NCBI GenBank assembly: GCA_049966695.1
Contig: JBMFUG010000049.1
Span: 1 to 19,534 of the forward strand
Direction of reading: 5' to 3'
Length of the DNA stretch: 19,534 bases
DNA from: JAKAWM01 sp049966695
GTDB lineage: Bacteria > Actinomycetota > Acidimicrobiia > Acidimicrobiales > Palsa-688
The translations under genes were made by a program, and so were the position numbers. Positions 1 to 6,332 of this stretch are shown one piece after another. How positions within the stretch are numbered: the first letter of the stretch is position 1; each line of letters begins with the position of its first letter. The notes beneath the pieces were generated by a model. That model saw only the letters and a list, made by a program, of their open reading frames with translations. It did no database searches and had not been told where the DNA came from.

Positions 1-230
1 GCCTGCCTGTCCTTGTGGTCAGCCAGTTCACCCTCTACGCCGACACCAGCCGGGGCCGGCGCCCGTCGTTCGCAAGAGCCGCCCCGTTCTCAGTGGCAGA
101 ACAGCTGGTGGAGCGCCTCGTCAAGCAGCTACGCGCGGCTGGTGCCGAGGTGGCTACGGGGCGGTTTGGTGCAAAGATGCAGGTCAGCCTCACAAACGAT
201 GGGCCAGTCACTGTGATGGTCGAGACCTGA
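1..230 (+). CDS. dtd: D-aminoacyl-tRNA deacylase, C-terminal part (5' end outside window)
   Basis: The frame is open from the window edge and ends at TGA 228-230. The visible 75 residues carry the two DTD active-site motifs: SQFTLYAD near the left edge, then GRRPSF, and NDGPVT close to the C-terminus after a TGRFGAKM segment. DTD removes D-amino acids (and glycine) wrongly attached to tRNA, so it acts in cytoplasmic translation proofreading. About half of the roughly 145-residue family length is present. The C-terminus is complete and shows no frameshift. I see no clear terminator after the stop, only a short GCAAA-AA-TTTGC symmetry near 295-306. The family assignment is secure from the two motifs. 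Confidence 0.93.
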   Translation, partial: LPVLVVSQFTLYADTSRGRRPSFARAAPFSVAEQLVERLVKQLRAAGAEVATGRFGAKMQVSLTNDGPVTVMVET

Positions 231-445
231 GCAAGGCCGGCCCGCTAGGCCACGAGGGCTTTTCACTAAACGTGCTGTTCAGGACGCTAAAAGGCAAAAA
301 TTTGCGCCCTTCATTTGACTCGCTGCAACGTGGCTATGTATCTTCCAGTCATTAGGAACAGCCGGTTGCTATAACGCCGCAAATTGCACGTAGCACTCGC
401 ACTGCGCCGAGTGCGCAGGTGCCTCTTGTGAGGGGGTTTTGTGCT

Positions 446-919
446 GTGCGCCAGTACCGTTCGTTATTTGGCCGTGCCCGAGGTGGGCTCGCAAAGTCCC
501 CGACGCGCCTGGTCTCAGTGCTGGGCAGCTCGCCAGGTCCTTCCGCGCGGGCTTCTGCCTCGCGGACGGGCCCAGGGCCGGTGCCCCGGGGCAGGGCAGA
601 GGCCAAGCCACGCCGTGGTGCCCTCAGACGTGAAGCTCTTGCACGCCAGCGCCAGGTCGTTGGCGCCCTAGTCGTCACCTTGGTGCTTTGCGTCGTGCTT
701 GCTGTGGCCACTGGGGCGACTGCGGCGTGGTGGGCGGTCGTAGCCTTGTTGCCGTTGACGTGCGCCTACATGGCAGTGCTGGCGCGCTCGCGGCGTATCT
801 CGGCCGAACGGGAGATCAGCTACGCCTTCTTTGGCGACGCCGGCCAAGAGCACCTTCCGCCAGGCGGGTTTGAGGAACTTTTCGCTGCGAAGAGCGACCG
901 TGCTGCAGCTAGTCGCTAG
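446..919 (+). CDS. Small membrane protein with two predicted helices, function unknown
   Basis: I do not recognise this family. The frame is open from GTG 419, but I prefer GTG 446 because GAGGGGG at 430-436 lies nine bases before it; GTG 428 is a further option. From the 419 start, residues 1-78 are Arg/Pro/Ser/Gly-rich and probably disordered. Two hydrophobic segments follow at about 80-99 and 104-122, then a charged cytoplasmic-type tail containing AEREISYAFFGD. A hairpin with 7-bp arms (GCACTCG 393-399, CGAGTGC 408-414) sits in the leader. A possible sigma-70-like pair, TTGACT 315-320 and TATCTT 339-344 (18-bp spacer), lies upstream but is weak. The codon pattern and paired helices make a real gene likely; the start is uncertain. 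Confidence 0.6.
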   Translation: MRQYRSLFGRARGGLAKSPTRLVSVLGSSPGPSARASASRTGPGPVPRGRAEAKPRRGALRREALARQRQVVGALVVTLVLCVVLAVATGATAAWWAVVALLPLTCAYMAVLARSRRISAEREISYAFFGDAGQEHLPPGGFEELFAAKSDRAAASR

Positions 920-961
920 TTGTAGCCTTACCTACTTCTGGCTGTAGCACTACCTATTTTT
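900..961 (+). terminator. Possible terminator after the membrane protein gene
   Basis: GTGCTGCAGC 900-909 can pair with GCTGTAGCAC 941-950 (10 bp with one G-U pair), and a run of five T lies at 957-961. The loop is long (31 nt) and the stem starts inside the coding region, so termination is only a possibility. Confidence 0.25.
921..959. repeat. Two-copy direct repeat between convergent genes
   Basis: TGTAGCCTTACCTACTT (921-937) and TGTAGCACTACCTATTT (943-959) match at 14 of 17 positions and are offset by exactly 22 bp. They fill the gap between the membrane-protein stop (919) and the convergent SCP2-like stop (954). The second copy overlaps the last bases of the SCP2-like gene. Function unknown. 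Confidence 0.4.
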
Positions 962-1313
962 GCGCTTTTAGATCGCCTATCTTTTGGCGGAAAGAGGGCG
1001 TGGCGCTCCACGCGAGCACCTTGAGCAACAGGGCGTTGTCGCCTTGTGCCTTCAACCGGCCCTGCATGAAGGCGACGCTCGGGGCTAACTGGCCGTCGCT
1101 CATCAAGTGTGCGTCCTCTGCGCTGACGCGTAACGTCAAGTCTGGCTTGTCCTCGCAGACCTTGACAACAGTCCCGAGCGCGCCGTTTTCCCAATAGGCG
1201 CTGTACTGAACGGCCGGCCTTGACGAACCGCTAGCTCGGCGCGCTTTGCCCAGGTCCTCGACGACAAGGGCTATTAGGCCGCGCGAACCGCCTGAAACCA
1301 AGTCTTCGCTCAT
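954..1313 (-). CDS. SCP2 sterol-binding domain-like protein
   Basis: This 119-residue protein is the length of a single SCP2 domain (sterol carrier protein 2, a small lipid-binding fold). The C-terminal half carries the family signature at about residues 72-100: SDGQLAPSVAFMQGRLKA followed by GDNALLLKVL. The preceding strand region has the alternating YWENGALGTVVKVCEDKPDLTLRVS pattern, split here by the charged EDKPD turn. It presumably binds a lipid or acyl ligand in the cytoplasm; no catalytic residues are expected and the ligand cannot be read. The ATG at 1313 has no clear Shine-Dalgarno. It converges on the membrane protein gene with a 34-bp gap, and nothing visible links it to the metallo-hydrolase at 1629. 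Confidence 0.75.
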   Translation of the reverse strand: MSEDLVSGGSRGLIALVVEDLGKARRASGSSRPAVQYSAYWENGALGTVVKVCEDKPDLTLRVSAEDAHLMSDGQLAPSVAFMQGRLKAQGDNALLLKVLAWSATPSFRQKIGDLKAQK

Positions 1314-1628
1314 CTCGTTACCGGTTGCCTGACCTCATCGAAGAGGCTATGCGCACAGGGTTGTGTCATGGGTACCGCTCCGCTCGGTCACGTCCCCCTC
1401 GGTCGTTAGCTCTTCTTGGGCGACCGGTCCCAACTGCGCCAAGTGCTCGCACCCTCAGCCTCCAGGACCTGTTCCGAGCGGGCACCGGGAGCCTCTTTGA
1501 CAACGCAGCCTACTAGAGCGACAGCGGCGCCATAAGCTCGGCTGCCTGGCAAAGCCTCTGGGCCGCCCGGCTGGCGGCGAGGCATAGCGTACGGGCGGGC
1601 GCGGGCCGGCAGGCCGTTCGCTTTAGCC
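1314..1628. other. Intergenic region with no supported gene
   Basis: This 315-bp gap separates the divergent SCP2-like and metallo-hydrolase genes. A 63-codon frame on the plus strand (1325-1516) starts with TTG, has no ribosome binding site and gives an Arg/Pro/Ser-rich peptide I do not recognise, so I do not call it. No tRNA-like T-arm is visible. GGTCG and CGACC inverted arms lie about 15 nt apart near 1401-1425. The 3' part (about 1555-1620) is very GC-rich (GGGCGGGCGCGGGCCGGC). Confidence 0.5.
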
Positions 1629-2363
1629 GTGGAGAACGGTCAAGATGAAGCTGTGGAGGACGGCTTGTACTTCCGCCAGCTGTTGGCAGGCAGAGACTTT
1701 GCAGTGGGCAACCAGTTCGCGCTCACGATGCGCAACAACGTCTATGTGGTCGGCGACGTCGCCACGAGAGAGGTGCTGCTGGTGGACCCGGCCTACGACG
1801 TGGCTGGCCTGCTTGGGCTGCTTGGCAACGAAGGGCTTCGGCTGGTCGGAGTGGTGGCCACTCACTACCATGCCGACCACGTGGGCGGAGAAGTGTTCGG
1901 CCAGCATGTTCAGGGCCTTGTGGACCTCCTCAAAGTAGAGGACGTGCCCGTCCACGTCCAAAAGGCAGAGGTCCCATGGGTGTCGGAGATGAGCGGTGCC
2001 CCCGTCCCAGCGCTCGTGCCCCATGAGGGCGGCGATGTCATTAGGGTTGGCTCGGTCGAGGTGCGGCTGTTGCACACCCCTGGTCATTCACCGGGCAGCC
2101 AGTGCCTGTTGACGGGTGACAACCTGGTCACTGGTGACACGTTGTTCATCGAGGGCTGTGGTCGTACCGACCTTCCCGGGGCAGACGGCGAAGCTATGTA
2201 CTTGAGCCTGCGCCGGCTTGCTGAGCTGCCTGCTGGTCTCGTCGTCTGGCCCGGCCATAACTACTCGCCAGAGGGCTCCGCCCCTTTGGGAGATCTGAAG
2301 CACACGAACCCTGTCCTTGGCCCGCTGGCGAAGGAGGAGTGGCAGCGGCGTTTTGTGGGTTAG
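1629..2363 (+). CDS. MBL-fold metallo-hydrolase, glyoxalase II-like
   Basis: The full binuclear metal-site set of the glyoxalase II/ETHE1-like branch is present. The T-H-Y-H-A-D-H motif gives H79, H81, D83 and H84. H153 lies in TPGHSPGS, the bridging D170 in TGDTLFIEGCGRTDLPG, and H210 in WPGHNYS. The GCGRTD segment is typical of hydroxyacylglutathione hydrolase-like and persulfide dioxygenase-like proteins. In an actinobacterium the substrate is more likely a mycothiol-type thioester or another small thiol adduct than glutathione, but this is inference. The start is uncertain: GTG 1629 has no clear ribosome binding site, and GTG 1653 is an alternative that keeps every motif. The last 170 bp overlap the tail of the opposite-strand thioredoxin reductase gene. 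Because H210 lies inside the overlap, this is the genuine coding strand there. Confidence 0.85.
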   Translation: MENGQDEAVEDGLYFRQLLAGRDFAVGNQFALTMRNNVYVVGDVATREVLLVDPAYDVAGLLGLLGNEGLRLVGVVATHYHADHVGGEVFGQHVQGLVDLLKVEDVPVHVQKAEVPWVSEMSGAPVPALVPHEGGDVIRVGSVEVRLLHTPGHSPGSQCLLTGDNLVTGDTLFIEGCGRTDLPGADGEAMYLSLRRLAELPAGLVVWPGHNYSPEGSAPLGDLKHTNPVLGPLAKEEWQRRFVG

Positions 2364-3624
2364 CGCTCCTCGTGCCGAGGACCTTGCCCTCACGTTCCTG
2401 GGCGTTGACGTCGACCATGGGTAAGTGGGCATGGCGTTGGAGGTAGGCCCGCACCATGAGCAGCCCCGTCACACCTTCACCGACAGCTGCCGCCAGCTGC
2501 TTTGTGGAACCAGCACGCACGTCCCCTGCGGCGTAGACGCCGGGCAGTGAGGTTTCGAACTTGTCGTTAGTCACAACGAAGCCCCAGCGGTCTAGCTGTA
2601 GCGTGCCTTGGAGGAAACCGGTATTGGGGTCGAGCCCGATAAAAACGAACACGGCAGCTGGTGACCAGTGGTGCTCCTCCCCGGTCGTCCTGTCCCTGGC
2701 TATGACCTCCTCCACCTTGCCCTTGCCTCGTATTTCGGTTACCTCGGTGCCCGTGTGGACGACGAAGCGAGGGTCTTGGCGCACCTTGGCCTGCAGGAGC
2801 TGGGAGGCTCGCAGCTCTGGCGTGAGCTCGGCTATGCGGACCCGCGATGCGAACTGGCTGAGGAACACGGCTTCTTGGAGCCCCGAGTTGCCGCCACCGA
2901 TCACCAGCAGCTCTTCAGCACCGGTATAAAACGGCCCGTCGCAGGTAGCGCAGAAATGTACACCGGCCCCGATCAGGTCTTCTTCGCCGGGTACGCCGAG
3001 GCGCCGGTAGGAGGTGCCAGTAGCGATGAGGGCACAGAGCGCGCACAACTGCTGGCCAGAGCCGAGCGTCACCCGCAGGTCTTGGCCGTCTTCGCCGCCC
3101 GGGCAGTCGGGCCCTATGCCAGCAACGGACGTGGCTGAGAGCAGCTCGACGCCGTAGCGGCGCGCGTGCGCGACCAAGCGGTCGGCCAGGTCGGCACCCC
3201 GGATGCCTTCAGGGAAGCCAGGGTAGTTGTCCACCCGCTCGGTAACGGCGGCCTGGCCACCAAGCCCACCGTTGTCCACGACGACCGCCTGGATGCCCTC
3301 ACGGGCAGCGTAAATGGCCGCGGTAAGGCCAGCCGGGCCTCCGCCGGCAATGACGAGGTCGTAAACGGCGCGTTCGGCTCTAACTGACAGCCCGAGCTTG
3401 GCGGCCAATGCCTCGTCGGTGGGTTCCACCAGGTAAGAACCGTCGGGGAAGACGATCGTGGGTATGGTCCGGCCACCTCCCTGCAGCTGCCGGACGTACG
3501 CGAGGCCTTCAGGGTCTTGGTCGATGTCGACCCAGTCATAAGGGGCTCGGTGCTCGGCTAAGAACTTCTTGGACCGCCGGCAATCAGGGCACCATGGTGC
3601 CCCGTACACTTTTATAGCTGCCAC
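2194..3624 (-). CDS. Mycoredoxin (glutaredoxin-like) - thioredoxin reductase fusion flavoprotein
   Basis: Two redox modules are joined in one 476-residue chain. Residues 4-80 are a glutaredoxin/mycoredoxin-type domain: YGAPWCPDCRR (C12, C15), the cis-proline stretch RTIPTIVFPDGS, then EPTDEALAAKLGL. Residues 88-400 are a low-molecular-weight thioredoxin reductase: FAD motif DLVIAGGGPAGLTAA, GGLGGQ, redox pair CATC (C225, C228), NADPH motif VIGGGNSG, and VYAAGDVRAG near the C-terminus. The likely role is NADPH-FAD-disulfide-mycoredoxin electron transfer in one polypeptide. I chose GTG 3624 because GGGTGG lies nine bases upstream and the redoxin strand IKVYG begins three residues after the start; the frame extends to TTG 3720. 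After the normal reductase end (RAYLQRHAHLP), about 75 atypical residues continue, the last 56 antisense to the metallo-hydrolase. This suggests stop loss or a frameshift. Confidence 0.9.
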   Translation of the reverse strand: MAAIKVYGAPWCPDCRRSKKFLAEHRAPYDWVDIDQDPEGLAYVRQLQGGGRTIPTIVFPDGSYLVEPTDEALAAKLGLSVRAERAVYDLVIAGGGPAGLTAAIYAAREGIQAVVVDNGGLGGQAAVTERVDNYPGFPEGIRGADLADRLVAHARRYGVELLSATSVAGIGPDCPGGEDGQDLRVTLGSGQQLCALCALIATGTSYRRLGVPGEEDLIGAGVHFCATCDGPFYTGAEELLVIGGGNSGLQEAVFLSQFASRVRIAELTPELRASQLLQAKVRQDPRFVVHTGTEVTEIRGKGKVEEVIARDRTTGEEHHWSPAAVFVFIGLDPNTGFLQGTLQLDRWGFVVTNDKFETSLPGVYAAGDVRAGSTKQLAAAVGEGVTGLLMVRAYLQRHAHLPMVDVNAQEREGKVLGTRSANPQNAAATPPSPAGQGQGSCASDLPKGRSPLASSYGRARRRDQQAAQQAGAGSST

Positions 3625-3731
3625 GGACGGTTGCCACCCAGGCTTGTCATGCTGCCAGCATACGGGCGCGCCTGCACGTCCCCTGGCCCAAAGTGGTGCC
3701 GCGTGCAAGCGGACGGGCAAGATCTGCCAGC

Positions 3732-4475
3732 ATGCCTTTAGACGACCCTACGGTCCTTGCCACAAGCGGTGGTTTTCTGCCAGCGAAGAGGGCCCCGCTG
3801 CGCCCTGGCCCTCTCTTTGACCTTGGCCTGGAACTAGCACGGCCTCGCTCGGTGCCGCGCGTCTGCTTCGTTGGGACAGCCCTCGGCGACCAGGCGCACT
3901 GGAACGCTGCTTTGCATTCGGCGTTTTATGAGCGCGACGTGCTCGTCTCATGCTTCAACTTGTTCCCGATGCCCAATATCGCCGACGCCGAGGCGCACCT
4001 GCTGTCCAGGGACATGATCTGGGTGGGAGGAGGCAGCGTGGCCAACCTTCTGGCACTGTGGCGGTTGCACGGCCTGGACAAGATTTTCCGGCATTGCTGG
4101 GAAGAGGGAGTCGTCCTAGCGGGTACTTCAGCAGGTTCGATCTGCTGGCACGTCGGTGGTACTACTGACTCGTTCGGCCCAGAACTGCAAGCCGTTACGA
4201 ACGGCCTCGGCTTTTTGCCGTGGTCAAACGGGGTGCATTACGACTCAGAGCCGCAGCGGCGGCCCTTGTACCACCAGTTGGTAGCCGACGGCGTACTGCC
4301 TGCTGGCTACGCGACCGACGACGGGGTGGGCCTGTACTACCGGGGGACCGAGCTGGTAGAAGCAGTTACGCAGGTAGCCGGCAAAGCGGCCTACTTTGTG
4401 GAAAAGGGGCCGGACGGCCTCGCTCGCGAGTCCCGCATTGCCCCGCGCCTACTGCCTGGGGCAGTTGTCCCTTGA
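3732..4475 (+). CDS. Peptidase E-like protein (S51 family, class I glutaminase-like fold)
   Basis: The 247-residue product has the peptidase family S51 layout. A short hydrophobic strand (RVCFVGTALGD) comes first, then IWVGGGSVANLL, and the nucleophile elbow GTSAGS with Ser133 (numbered from ATG 3732). GVHYDSE with His169 and YATDDGVGL follow; both regions are typical of PepE/cyanophycinase-like enzymes. Peptidase E cleaves Asp-X dipeptides and cyanophycinase cleaves beta-Asp-Arg; the sequence does not decide the substrate. No signal peptide is visible, so it should be cytoplasmic. ATG 3732 is chosen for length and homology; an upstream in-frame GTG at 3693 would add 13 unrelated residues. 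It is divergent from the mycoredoxin-TrxR gene across about 107 bp, so they may share a regulatory region. Confidence 0.8.
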   Translation: MPLDDPTVLATSGGFLPAKRAPLRPGPLFDLGLELARPRSVPRVCFVGTALGDQAHWNAALHSAFYERDVLVSCFNLFPMPNIADAEAHLLSRDMIWVGGGSVANLLALWRLHGLDKIFRHCWEEGVVLAGTSAGSICWHVGGTTDSFGPELQAVTNGLGFLPWSNGVHYDSEPQRRPLYHQLVADGVLPAGYATDDGVGLYYRGTELVEAVTQVAGKAAYFVEKGPDGLARESRIAPRLLPGAVVP

Positions 4476-4564
4476 TGCCCACGAGGCCTTTTGCGTACAG
4501 GAGCGAACGACAAGGTGGCATGTAAGACTATGGTGCCGGCGCCCGGCGGGGCCAAGGTGGTCTC

Positions 4565-5434
4565 ATGACAGCAGCTGAGCTCGTCATCGAGACCCGCGAC
4601 CTGCGCAAGTCGTACGGCTCGGTCAAGGCAGTTGACGGCCTTGACCTGGCAATGGCCAGGGGGGAGGTGTTCTCGCTCCTTGGCCCCAACGGTGCCGGCA
4701 AGACCACGACCATCGAGATCTTGGAGGGCTATCGCAAGCGAGACAGCGGCGAGCTAAGTGTGCTCGGTGAGGACCCAGGCAAGGCGGGGGCGCGCTGGAG
4801 GGCTAGGCGCGGGGTGGTCCTACAGAGCTGCGAAGATGTCATCGACCTCACGGTGGCCGAGTGCGTCTGGCACTTTTCCCATTTCTACCCGGCTCCGGCC
4901 AACCCAGACCTCGTGATCGAGCGGGTAGGCCTTGCGGGCAAGCGGGATGCCCGTATCAGGTCTTTGTCCGGCGGCCAGAGGCGCCGGTTGGACGTGGCGC
5001 TTGGCATCGTCGGCCAGCCGGAGCTGCTGTTCCTCGACGAGCCGACGACGGGCTTTGACCCCGAAGCTCGTCGGAGCTTTTGGGAGCTAGTGCACGACCT
5101 GGCTAGGGAAGGGACCAGCATCCTGCTCACGACTCATTACCTAGAAGAGGCCGAGGAGCTCGCAGACCGGGTCGCTGTCATCAGCCGGGGCCGGTTGGTC
5201 GAGACGGGGCCGCCCGGAGAGCTCGGGGGGCGCCAAGAGCGCCCGGCCGAGGTGTCTTGGTTGGGGCCGAACGGCTGGGAAAGCACCAAGACCTACGAGC
5301 CCACCAAATTGGTGGCACGGCTCGCAGCGGCTTTTGGCGGCGAAGTGCCAGGCTTGACGGTGAAGCGGCCGAGCCTTGAGGACATTTACCTGGACCTGAT
5401 AGGCGCTACCAGCGAGCAAGAGGAGCAACTATGA
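4565..5434 (+). CDS. ABC transporter ATP-binding protein, DrrA-type exporter
   Basis: All ABC ATPase motifs are present and in order: Walker A GPNGAGKTT (residues 40-48), Q-loop Q87, signature LSGGQ (134-138), Walker B LLFLDEP (154-160) and switch His191. The DrrA-like features are the GFDPEARR D-loop region and a C-terminal extension ending PSLEDIYLDLIG. The protein (289 aa) powers ABC-2 type export together with the next gene. ATG 4565 is preceded by AAGGTGG at 4554-4560 with a four-base spacer. Its stop overlaps the start of the permease gene (ATGA, 5431-5434), so the two are translationally coupled. Drug, polyketide or lipid export is possible; nothing nearby identifies the substrate. Confidence 0.92.
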   Translation: MTAAELVIETRDLRKSYGSVKAVDGLDLAMARGEVFSLLGPNGAGKTTTIEILEGYRKRDSGELSVLGEDPGKAGARWRARRGVVLQSCEDVIDLTVAECVWHFSHFYPAPANPDLVIERVGLAGKRDARIRSLSGGQRRRLDVALGIVGQPELLFLDEPTTGFDPEARRSFWELVHDLAREGTSILLTTHYLEEAEELADRVAVISRGRLVETGPPGELGGRQERPAEVSWLGPNGWESTKTYEPTKLVARLAAAFGGEVPGLTVKRPSLEDIYLDLIGATSEQEEQL

Positions 5435-6309
5435 GCACGACGACAAGCGAGGGTGTTGGGCTTCGGGCCAGTCACCTTGGCGCGTCGGGGGCTCGTCCTG
5501 CGGCTTGTCCCGCGCGAGCCTTGCTGAAGGCCAGCCTGGCCCGGGGCCACGTTGAGGTGCTCCAGTTTTTCCGTAGCCGAGACTCGGTAGCGTTTACCCT
5601 GGCCCTCCCGGTCGTGCTGCTGGCGCTGCTCGCGAGCATCCTTTCCGGCCACGTTGAGCATACGTCGGTTACCTACAGCCAGGTGTACGTTACCGGGCTG
5701 TTGGCCGGCGGCCTGGCGTCGACAAGTTTTTTGAACCTAGGTGTGTCCATTGCCAATGAACGAGAAAATGGCGCCCTTAAACGCCTAGCCGGTACTCCCA
5801 TGCCGCGGGCCGCTTATTTCTTGGGCAAAGTGATAGTAGTTGTGGCCACTTCAGTGCTCGAGGTGGCGGTCCTGATGGTGTTCGGGCATTTCTTCTACGG
5901 CGTGAAATTTCCCGCTTCCCTCGGTCGTTGGTGGATCTTCGCCTGGGTCACCTTGTTGGGCGGCACGTCTATGACGCTGGTAGGGCTGGCGGCCAGCAGC
6001 ATCCCTAAAAGCGCCCGCTCTGCGGCGGCTGTGCTGAACCTGCCTTTTTTGGTGCTGGAGTTCATATCTGGGGTGTTCGTGCCATATACGCAACTGTCAC
6101 GCACCATGTTGGAGATAGCCGGGTTCTTCCCTCTGCGCTGGATGGCCGAGGGCTACCGTTCGGCCCTGCTGCCTTCTTTCATCCAACGTTCCGAGATCGG
6201 CCATCGTTGGGACCACGCTGAGATGGCGCTGGTCCTTGGTATTTGGTGCGTAGTGGGCCTTGCGTTCACGATGAAGACGTTCCGCTGGACGGGCAAGGGA
6301 GAGCGTTGA
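5431..6309 (+). CDS. ABC-2 type transporter permease, DrrB-like
   Basis: This 292-residue membrane protein has about six hydrophobic segments at roughly 53-72, 84-107, 131-155, 167-190, 198-217 and 262-281. After the second segment it carries NERENGALKRLAGTPMPR, the charged cytoplasmic coupling motif of ABC-2 permeases. The late segment GFFPLRWMAEGYRSALLP is also typical of the DrrB/NodJ group. The first 40 residues are polar and poorly conserved-looking. The ATG overlaps the ATPase stop, so the pair forms one exporter. The gene ends 17 bp from the convergent dnaE2 stop, and both stops lie in the arms of one inverted repeat. Confidence 0.9.
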   Translation: MSTTTSEGVGLRASHLGASGARPAACPARALLKASLARGHVEVLQFFRSRDSVAFTLALPVVLLALLASILSGHVEHTSVTYSQVYVTGLLAGGLASTSFLNLGVSIANERENGALKRLAGTPMPRAAYFLGKVIVVVATSVLEVAVLMVFGHFFYGVKFPASLGRWWIFAWVTLLGGTSMTLVGLAASSIPKSARSAAAVLNLPFLVLEFISGVFVPYTQLSRTMLEIAGFFPLRWMAEGYRSALLPSFIQRSEIGHRWDHAEMALVLGIWCVVGLAFTMKTFRWTGKGER

Positions 6310-6332
6310 CAGGTCGCTCTGGCGTGTCAACG
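6304..6332. terminator. Inverted repeat joining convergent gene ends
   Basis: CGTTGACA (6304-6311) and TGTCAACG (6325-6332) form a perfect 8-bp stem with a 13-nt loop. The permease stop TGA (6307-6309) lies in the left arm and the dnaE2 stop (6327-6329 on the minus strand) in the right arm. It has the symmetry of a bidirectional terminator but no T-run. Confidence 0.4.

Noticed and set aside
315..344. TTGACT-N18-TATCTT as a promoter for the membrane protein gene
   Set aside because: The hexamers are partial matches and lie 100 bp from the start; I mention them only as a possibility in the gene entry.
1325..1516. 63-codon plus-strand frame in the SCP2/metallo-hydrolase gap
   Set aside because: TTG start, no ribosome binding site, unrecognised Arg/Pro/Ser-rich peptide; not enough to call a gene.
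4125..4150. GGTTCGATC resembling a tRNA T-arm
   Set aside because: It lies in the GTSAGS coding region of the peptidase E-like gene, with no acceptor or anticodon arms around it.
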